Shown piece by piece: positions 22,601 to 23,152 of a stretch of DNA of 23,152 nucleotides (position 1 is its first letter; each line of letters starts with the position of its first letter). Position numbers and translations under genes: made by a program. Below the pieces are notes generated by a model, which saw only the letters and a list, made by a program, of their open reading frames with translations, was not told the origin of the DNA and made no database searches. Source of the stretch: Phoronis ovalis (taxonomy: Eukaryota > Phoronida > Phoronidae); assembly GCA_028565635.1 (NCBI GenBank), contig JAOXYB010072833.1:617-23768 (forward strand), given 5' to 3'.

Positions 22601-23010
22601 CTGGTTACCACCTCCACATGTAACAGGACAATTTGTCCAGTTACTCCAATTTGCCCAACTACCATGAACTAAAAGAATCCATATTGATTTTTCATGAGTT
22701 GATGTTCCGTGCAACATTTTTGCAGGTGCCAAAGCACAACTTGATTTTGTTCTAAAGGGTGAAAAGAGCTTAGTACCGGAACACACTATTGCTGACTTCA
22801 ATCCTCTTTTCAATAACAAACATTTAATAAAAAAGCAAATCTTACCAGGACAGGGATTTATGCTACATTCCATTGTTTCCATATCATTGCCGGAACAATT
22901 CAATCCACCACGTTGAGGATTGTTACACTGACGACTACGTGACTGGTTACCACCTCCACATGTAACAGGACAATTTGTCCAGTTACTCCACTTTCCCCAA
23001 CTACCATGAA
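1469..23010 (-). CDS. Large modular extracellular protein gene (TSP1x9-SEA-MAM-SRCRx2-repeats-EGF-LDLa x3-MAM), partial, 25 exons
   Basis: This entry is the overall spliced gene; each exon is listed separately. The exons sum to 4,593 bp and stay in one frame across every junction I checked. Borders are GT/AG, with donors mostly GTAAGT, GTAAGA or GTGAGT. Every module is extracellular, so the product should be secreted or the ectodomain of a membrane protein. Mixed TSP1, MAM, SRCR and LDLa proteins are known in invertebrates as adhesion, matrix or pattern-recognition molecules; which role applies here is inference. The first exon in the window starts in phase 1 and the last ends in phase 1, so the signal peptide, start codon, C-terminus and any transmembrane helix lie outside or are unrecognised. 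I do not recognise a named orthologue. Confidence 0.88.
1983..2114 (-). CDS. MAM domain 2, second exon
   Basis: This 132-bp exon is phase 1-1, with donor GTAAGA. It encodes [11 protein letters not shown], then [16 protein letters not shown]. These are the G.Y.Y...S and C.L.F.YHMYG landmarks of MAM. It joins in frame on both sides with Gly codons split by the introns. Confidence 0.88.
2490..2700 (+). mobile_element. Partial relative of the 16255-16615 element
   Basis: The plus strand matches the inside of the element at 16255-16615: GGTAAAAATT/GGATAAAAATT, AAGCTGAAACTTGGC, AAAGTGTC.. and TGCTTTGTTC occur in the same order and at similar spacing. Its ends are not preserved. It lies in the intron between the first two exons of MAM 2. 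A 36-bp tandem duplication follows inside it. Confidence 0.55.
2614..2685. repeat. 36-bp unit duplicated in tandem
   Basis: Two adjacent copies of a 36-base unit beginning GCTTTGTTCTTAAATGATCT differ only at the last base by eye. The length is 3n, so a spurious plus-strand frame stays open across it. It lies in an intron. Confidence 0.9.
3136..3273 (-). CDS. MAM domain 2, first exon
   Basis: This 138-bp exon is phase 1-1, with donor GTATGT. It encodes [17 protein letters not shown], then [22 protein letters not shown]....C.....W....G......TGP is the MAM opening. A short Pro-rich hinge links it to LDLa 3. Confidence 0.86.
3508..3537. repeat. (CA)n microsatellite
   Basis: A run of CA dinucleotides, slightly interrupted at its left end by CCCA, lies in the intron between LDLa 3 and MAM 2. 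The open frames drawn through it on both strands are artefacts of the repeat. Confidence 0.95.
3590..4370 (+). repeat. Diverged repeat of about 0.4 kb, block A (about two units)
   Basis: Shared landmarks recur at about 0.4-kb spacing: GACAAA.AAAGTGTTA.ACA near 3732 and 4122; AAAATGTCAC.TAG.CTA near 3794 and 4200; TATG.CCTTC..GAATC near 3827 and 4236; and CCAGTCGGCCATCTTGGA near 4072, with diverged versions nearby. The same phrases occur in blocks B and C in the same orientation. It fills most of the 3274-4521 intron. Confidence 0.75.
4522..4632 (-). CDS. LDLa module 3
   Basis: This 111-bp exon is phase 1-1, with donor GTAAGT. It encodes a complete LDLa module: [14 protein letters not shown], then [17 protein letters not shown]. 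All six cysteines and the full CDG..DC.DGSDE calcium-binding signature are present. Confidence 0.93.
4831..4938 (-). CDS. LDLa module 2
   Basis: This 108-bp exon is phase 1-1 (36 codons), with donor GTAAGT. It encodes [20 protein letters not shown] followed by [15 protein letters not shown]. All six cysteines and the calcium-binding D...D.SDE arrangement are present, so it should fold normally. Confidence 0.93.
4939..5909. other. Intron between LDLa 1 and LDLa 2
   Basis: No gene is seen on either strand. The only structure is a set of three related stretches of about 25-30 bp at about 5050-5185 built on AAGNAACTGGTTCCTTTTTCC. The rest is ordinary AT-rich intron. Confidence 0.7.
5910..6032 (-). 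CDS. LDLa module 1 (lacks one cysteine)
   Basis: This 123-bp exon is phase 1-1, with donor GTAAGC. It encodes [20 protein letters not shown], then [18 protein letters not shown]. The LDL-receptor class A pattern is plain (C..F.C...VP...C......C.D.SDE..C). Five cysteines are seen, with Thr where the third is expected, and the usual Asp after the fourth is Asn. Confidence 0.87.
6033..6762. other. Intron between the EGF exon and LDLa 1, nothing recognised
   Basis: This is AT-rich DNA with homopolymer runs. I see no open domain-like frame, inverted repeat pair or mobile-element end. Confidence 0.7.
6763..7538 (-). CDS. Compound exon: SRCR 2 C-terminal half, EPEPTGEY repeats, RKRR site, Ser/Thr/Tyr repeat, EGF
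   Basis: This 776-bp exon starts in phase 2 and ends in phase 1, with donor GTAAGT, and encodes about 259 residues. Residues 1-63 complete SRCR 2 ([26 protein letters not shown]), giving six cysteines, as in group A. About residues 77-140 hold repeats of the 8-residue unit [15 protein letters not shown] follows (RKRR at 7070-7081), a furin-type motif. Next come two 28-residue repeats rich in Ser, Thr, Tyr and Asn with NST and NTK/NNT. An EGF-like domain with six cysteines ends the exon (6770-6874). Modular domains normally sit in separate exons, so packing four elements into one is unusual and suggests intron loss. Confidence 0.88.
6884..7051 (-). repeat. Coding 84-bp direct duplication (28-residue Ser/Thr/Tyr repeat)
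   Basis: Two adjacent 84-base units each encode a segment starting QPINSTQY, with (T/N)NTKYTT.GYTTY later in the unit. GTGGAATTAATAGGTTGG occurs at 6951 and 7035, exactly 84 bases apart. The composition suggests dense O-glycosylation, and sequons (NST) are repeated. Confidence 0.9.
7140..7318 (-). repeat. Coding 24-bp minisatellite (EPEPTGEY repeats)
   Basis: Seven full 24-base units (plus-strand form TCAGGTTCATATTCTCCTGT plus four bases) run from 7140 to 7307, followed by a partial unit. Each encodes one 8-residue EPEPTGEY-like unit on the minus strand. Because 24 is a multiple of 3, all frames stay open, which explains the spurious frames on both strands. Confidence 0.93.
7539..7992. other. 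Intron splitting SRCR 2, nothing recognised
   Basis: This is a 454-bp AT-rich intron in phase 2. Such a phase 2 intron after LGY splits both SRCR domains of this gene, which supports the exon calls. It contains no other structure I can support. Confidence 0.75.
7993..8149 (-). CDS. SRCR domain 2, N-terminal half
   Basis: This 157-bp exon starts in phase 1 and ends in phase 2, with donor AG|GTTAGA. It encodes [28 protein letters not shown], and [12 protein letters not shown], a very typical SRCR N-terminal half including the Cys after Trp. It continues into the 776-bp exon (AG+C gives Ser). Confidence 0.9.
8290..9240 (+). repeat. Diverged repeat of about 0.4 kb, block B
   Basis: The same phrases as block A recur: CACCAGTCAGCTATATTGGA (8450 and 8571 regions), GAGACAAAGAAAGTGTT (8692, 9090), GGTCAAAATT..ACCTGACC (8890) and CACCTAGCCTAATACGTCCA (9150). 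It lies in the intron between SRCR 1 and SRCR 2, in plus orientation. Short plus and minus open frames inside it differ between copies and are not genes. Confidence 0.78.
9816..9973 (-). CDS. SRCR domain 1, C-terminal half
   Basis: This 158-bp exon starts in phase 2 and ends in phase 1, with donor GTAAGT. Joined to the previous exon it gives [11 protein letters not shown], then [20 protein letters not shown] and YIRVECT. I.C.G.E.S...C and V.C are the SRCR C-terminal landmarks. Only four cysteines are seen in the whole domain. Open frames on this stretch in other phases are shadows. Confidence 0.85.
9974..10765. other. Intron splitting SRCR 1, nothing recognised
   Basis: This 792-bp intron is at the same position and phase (after LGY) as the intron in SRCR 2. 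No gene or repeat with clear borders is visible. Confidence 0.7.
10766..10904 (-). CDS. SRCR domain 1, N-terminal half
   Basis: This 139-bp exon starts in phase 1 and ends in phase 2, with donor GTAAGA. It encodes [38 protein letters not shown], the scavenger-receptor cysteine-rich signature VRL.G....EG...V...G.W.......A.VVCR.LGY. The usual cysteine after the Trp is absent. Confidence 0.87.
10905..11357. other. Intron between MAM 1 and SRCR 1, nothing recognised
   Basis: This is a 453-bp AT-rich intron in phase 1. No gene, repeat border or unusual structure is seen. Confidence 0.7.
11358..11753 (-). CDS. MAM domain 1, second exon
   Basis: This 396-bp exon is phase 1-1 (132 codons). It encodes [57 protein letters not shown] and a final GFC. 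These are the standard MAM landmarks: G.Y.Y.E.S, C.L.F.YHM.G..MG.L.V, W and IAIDDI. The donor is GTACTG. The second MAM domain has an intron where this one reads straight through MGTL. Confidence 0.9.
11848..11964. repeat. Alternating purine/pyrimidine tract with large inverted repeat
   Basis: TGTATG and TGTACG runs on the left are mirrored by CGTACA and CACACA runs on the right, around a centre of ATGCATATGCATAT. Almost every step alternates purine and pyrimidine (GT, AC, AT, GC), the composition that favours Z-DNA and cruciforms. It lies within the MAM 1 intron, directly beside the insertion at 11982. Confidence 0.88.
11982..12301. mobile_element. 320-bp SINE-like insertion with 17-bp target site duplication
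   Basis: AAGTGTCTTTTCAATAC occurs at 11965-11981 and again at 12302-12318 with no mismatch, bracketing 320 bp. The inside differs in base use from the flanks and is less AT-rich. It holds a perfect 7-bp stem hairpin (12035-12050, GGGTGCT/AGCACCC) nested in GTTATCCC/GGGATAAC arms (12010-12017 and 12080-12087). A long target duplication and small size fit a short retrotransposon moved by LINE machinery. I see no clear RNA polymerase III boxes or poly-A tail, so the family is open. Confidence 0.8.
12319..12736. other. Remainder of the MAM 1 intron, nothing recognised
   Basis: This is AT-rich intronic DNA between the insertion's right target duplication and the first MAM exon. No gene or repeat with clear borders is seen. 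Confidence 0.7.
12737..12889 (-). CDS. MAM domain 1, first exon
   Basis: This 153-bp exon is phase 1-1. It encodes [12 protein letters not shown] at the start, then [21 protein letters not shown], the classic MAM opening (C-x-F-E...C...W......TGP..DHT). The acceptor is TTTTCAG. The donor is CAAG|GTTTTC, a weak match to consensus, chosen because it keeps phase 1 and gives [12 protein letters not shown] across the junction. MAM domains are adhesive modules of cell-surface proteins. Confidence 0.82.
12890..13347. other. Intron before MAM 1, nothing recognised
   Basis: This is a 458-bp AT-rich intron in phase 1. No other structure is supported. Confidence 0.7.
13348..13422 (-). CDS. Thr/Pro linker exon
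   Basis: This 75-bp exon is phase 1-1 (25 codons), with donor GTAAGT and an AG acceptor at 13423-13424. It encodes [20 protein letters not shown] then PPSDF. It has the composition of a mucin-like spacer and one cysteine. It lies between SEA and MAM and is supported by both splice sites and by phase continuity. Confidence 0.75.
13423..14031. other. Intron between SEA and the linker exon, nothing recognised
   Basis: This is a 609-bp AT-rich intron in phase 1. A 76-residue plus-strand open frame overlaps it and the SEA exon but has no domain character. Confidence 0.7.
14032..14264 (-). CDS. SEA domain, exon 3 of 3, with GSVVI site and Thr/Pro/Asn-rich insert
   Basis: This 233-bp exon starts in phase 2 and ends in phase 1, with donor GTAAGT. 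It opens with [12 protein letters not shown], where GSVVI (14246-14260) matches the SEA autoproteolysis motif G|SVVV. An Asn/Thr/Ser/Pro-rich stretch with sequons (NYT, NAT, NTS) follows, then a helix-like segment ([13 protein letters not shown]) and the C-terminal SEA strand. The insert is long for a SEA loop. In known SEA proteins cleavage leaves the two halves non-covalently bound; cleavage here is inference. Confidence 0.8.
15221..15675. mobile_element. MITE-like element with long imperfect terminal inverted repeats
   Basis: The left end (from about 15221: TGACTAGCAGT, then GATAAAATGTGGGTAATCAT, then GTTAATA) matches the reverse complement of the right end (up to 15675: TGATGAGCAGT, AATAAAATGCAGGTAATCAT, GTTAATA) for about 60 bases with small gaps. 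The middle repeats TCTTGCTTAG four times with no open frame. It lies in the SEA exon 2-3 intron. I cannot fix the target duplication. Confidence 0.75.
15899..15966 (-). CDS. SEA domain, exon 2 of 3
   Basis: This small 68-bp exon is phase 0 at its start and phase 2 at its end, with donor GTAAGT. It encodes [20 protein letters not shown] followed by DV. The (I)xxxYxxSxxxxxYxxCxV pattern is characteristic of the SEA core just before the cleavage strand. It joins in frame to both neighbours, which supports the phases. Confidence 0.78.
16255..16615. mobile_element. Second MITE-like element with inverted ends
   Basis: The left end TGATCTGATAAG.GTCCATTTTTGG..AAAAATTG matches the reverse complement of the right end TGATCTAATAAG.GCCATTTTTGGGGAAAAATTG, and the similarity continues into TTTTTCAAA. 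It is about 360 bp and non-coding. A related internal stretch occurs at about 2490-2700. It lies in the SEA exon 1-2 intron. Confidence 0.7.
16816..16922 (-). CDS. SEA domain, exon 1 of 3
   Basis: This 107-bp exon starts in phase 1 and ends in phase 0, with donor GTAAGC. It encodes [20 protein letters not shown] followed by an S-x-x-Y/V-x-x-L-x-x-x-F run ending CHM. The pattern NFTxEL...S..Y..L...F is the start of a SEA domain (strand, then helix), and two N-glycosylation sequons are visible. Identification rests on this pattern plus the next two exons. Confidence 0.75.
16923..17679. other. First part of the large SEA-TSP1 intron, nothing recognised
   Basis: This is AT-rich intron without domain-like frames. 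Short minus-strand frames here have no family features and no splice context. Confidence 0.65.
17680..18860 (+). repeat. Diverged repeat of about 0.4 kb, block C (about three units)
   Basis: Landmarks shared with blocks A and B recur: GGCCACCAGTCGGTCAT (17805), CACCTAGCCTAA (17980, 18606), AATTGGCCATCCTGGAAGTG (18420), GAGACAAAGAAAGTGT (18524) and GTCGAAGATTCGGATC (18560). Units are rearranged and partly deleted. All are in plus orientation in the intron between SEA and TSP1 9. Confidence 0.75.
19194..19382 (-). CDS. Divergent ninth TSP1 exon with tail
   Basis: This exon is 189 bp, phase 1-1 (63 codons), with donor GTAAGT. It encodes [38 protein letters not shown] and MPLCP, a full six-cysteine TSP1 module, then VTLDNK. 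CSVTCG keeps the O-fucosylation motif. It is clearly related to the array but much diverged, so it looks like the old anchor copy next to a younger expansion. It joins (codon T+TA) to the SEA exon after a 2.3-kb intron. Confidence 0.87.
19595..19757 (-). pseudogene. Decayed TSP1 exon inside the array
   Basis: The minus strand aligns along its whole length with the neighbouring TSP1 exons: it shares GGAGT/AGAGT, GTCCTGTTA, CTCAACATGGTGGATTA and a CCTTGTCCTG end. It is 163 bp rather than 165, and the first conserved Trp codon (TGG) is a TAG stop at 19744-19746. Further in-frame stops and lost cysteines follow. The flanking AG acceptor (19758-19759) and a GTGAAT donor are still present. Including it would truncate the protein, so it must normally be skipped if the gene is functional. 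Confidence 0.85.
19917..20081 (-). CDS. TSP1 repeat exon 8 (last regular unit)
   Basis: This is a 165-bp phase 1-1 exon with a complete TSP1 module ([37 protein letters not shown]). Its donor is GTGAAT, weaker than the GTGAGT of its neighbours. It ends in phase 1 and joins in frame to the divergent TSP1 exon at 19194-19382 if the dead exon between them is skipped. Confidence 0.88.
20266..20430 (-). CDS. TSP1 repeat exon 7
   Basis: This is a 165-bp phase 1-1 exon with a complete TSP1 module of the VNGSW subfamily ([15 protein letters not shown]). It lies inside the array with the same spacing (349 bp upstream, about 349 bp downstream). Splice sites are AG above 20430 and GTGAGT below 20266. 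Confidence 0.89.
20614..20778 (-). CDS. TSP1 repeat exon 6
   Basis: This is a 165-bp phase 1-1 exon with a complete TSP1 module, nearly identical to the exon at 20963-21127 ([30 protein letters not shown]). The donor is GTGAGT. The 184-bp intron above it closely matches the next intron of this subfamily. Confidence 0.9.
20963..21127 (-). CDS. TSP1 repeat exon 5
   Basis: This is a 165-bp phase 1-1 exon with a complete TSP1 module ([45 protein letters not shown]). It opens with VNGSW rather than VHGSW and its donor is GTGAGT, marking the second subfamily. It is the only unit with NNRQHGG where the others have NNPQ. Confidence 0.9.
21128..21821. other. Long seam intron between the two TSP1 subfamilies
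   Basis: This 694-bp intron starts like the downstream group (AAAAAAATGCATAAATTTTA) and ends like the upstream group (AAATTTAATAAAAAAGCAAATC). Near 21776-21793 is a short piece of the repeated intron, GCAACTGGATCTGGTAC, cut directly against the upstream-type end. The roughly 580 bp between matches neither group. No gene is seen in it. Confidence 0.75.
21822..21986 (-). CDS. TSP1 repeat exon 4
   Basis: This is a 165-bp phase 1-1 exon with a complete six-cysteine TSP1 module, apparently identical to the exon at 22164-22328. It is the last unit of the HGSW/GTAAGA subfamily. The intron below it is about 694 bp instead of about 177 bp and marks the seam between the two subfamilies. Confidence 0.9.
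22164..22328 (-). CDS. TSP1 repeat exon 3
   Basis: This is a 165-bp phase 1-1 exon with a complete TSP1 module ([40 protein letters not shown]). By eye it is identical base for base to the next exon (21822-21986), so the duplication or gene conversion is very recent. The intron between them is 177 bp and stop-free in frame. Confidence 0.9.
22504..22668 (-). CDS. TSP1 repeat exon 2
   Basis: This is a 165-bp phase 1-1 exon with a complete six-cysteine TSP1 module ([26 protein letters not shown], final CPG). The donor is GTAAGA. It belongs to the upstream subfamily, which has HGSW at its N-terminus and shares near-identical introns. The downstream intron is 175 bp, so retaining it would shift the frame. 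Confidence 0.9.
22846..23010 (-). CDS. TSP1 repeat exon 1 of the array
   Basis: This 165-bp exon is phase 1-1 (55 codons). It encodes one thrombospondin type-1 repeat: V-HGSW, two overlapping WxxW stretches (WGKWSNW), [15 protein letters not shown] and a final CPG. All six cysteines are present. CPVTCG matches the family O-fucosylation motif, WxxW is the C-mannosylation motif, and NWT and NCS are N-glycosylation sequons. The acceptor is AG at 23011-23012 and the donor is GTAAGA just below 22846. It is the most N-terminal exon visible, so more units may lie upstream. Confidence 0.9.
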
Positions 23011-23152
23011 CTAAAACAAGACATTTGTCATGTCTAATGCCCATCCATTGTGTAGAATATTTTTTTAACATTATAGTTTTTTTACATTAGAAAAGAATAT
23101 AATACATCATGCATTATAATCTGGTTTATCATTGTGGGGTACTCTTATTCAA
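23011..23152. other. Intron upstream of the first visible TSP1 exon
   Basis: This intron differs from the array introns after the shared CTAAAA at the acceptor, so the visible first unit may be the original upstream edge of the array. No exon is seen before the window ends. Confidence 0.6.

Larger units (their letters stand above)
19917..23010 (-). repeat. Exon-plus-intron tandem array of TSP1 units
   Basis: Units start-to-start are 342, 340 and 342 bp in the upstream group and 349, 348 and 349 bp in the downstream group. Introns are as conserved as exons within each group: AATCCATATTGATTTTTCATG recurs in the first group and AAATTTTAATCATATTCGTG in the second (last base or two may vary). Introns of the two groups are also alignable in their middle part (CAAAGCACAACT, GAAAAGA.C.TAG.ACC). 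This is segmental duplication of whole exon-intron units. Confidence 0.92.

Noticed and set aside
1-23152. CRISPR array, bacterial operon or phage-like organisation
   Set aside because: The introns, phase-matched exons and metazoan domains exclude a prokaryotic source, and the tandem repeats lack uniform repeats with unique spacers.

Overview
This is a piece of an animal nuclear genome. The DNA is AT-rich, and the coding signal is broken into short exons with GT/AG borders. The protein modules are extracellular metazoan ones: TSP1, SEA, MAM, SRCR, EGF and LDL-receptor class A (LDLa). Introns are roughly 175 bp to 2.3 kb and carry many small mobile-element remnants. This style fits an invertebrate such as a sponge, cnidarian or mollusc, but I cannot name the phylum from the sequence alone.

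One large gene on the minus strand fills almost the whole window, running from 23010 down to 1469 with both ends missing. I placed 25 coding exons by hand from splice sites, reading phase and domain fit. They join without a stop or frameshift into 4,593 coding bases (about 1,531 residues). In protein order these are: eight near-identical TSP1 exons (23010-19917); a dead TSP1 exon (19757-19595); a more divergent ninth TSP1 (19382-19194); a SEA domain over three exons (16922-14032); a Thr/Pro linker (13422-13348); a first MAM domain (12889-11358); two SRCR domains (10904-9816, and 8149-7993 plus 7538 onward); a Pro/Glu/Thr 8-residue repeat, an RKRR dibasic site, a Ser/Thr/Tyr repeat and an EGF domain, all in one 776-bp exon (7538-6763); three LDLa modules (6032-4522); and a second MAM domain (3273-1469). 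Nearly all exons are phase 1-1, the usual grammar of exon shuffling. The product should be a secreted or membrane-anchored adhesion or scavenger-type protein with two possible processing sites, SEA GSVVI and RKRR. No signal peptide or transmembrane segment lies in the window.

The TSP1 part is an active-looking tandem array. Units of about 340-350 bp, each an exon plus its intron, fall into two subfamilies, with one dead member and a rearranged seam at 21128-21821.

The introns hold a set of repeats: three blocks of a diverged repeat of about 0.4 kb (about 3590-4370, 8290-9240, 17680-18860); two MITE-like elements with long imperfect inverted ends (about 15220-15675 and 16255-16615) and a relative of the second near 2490-2700; a 320-bp insertion with a perfect 17-bp target duplication (11982-12301); and an alternating purine/pyrimidine inverted-repeat tract (about 11848-11964). 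At the left edge, four hairpin-bearing tandem repeats (about 16-231) precede a broken plus-strand gag-like reading frame (270 to about 968), probably a decayed retroelement. I found no RNA gene, CRISPR array or prokaryotic feature.
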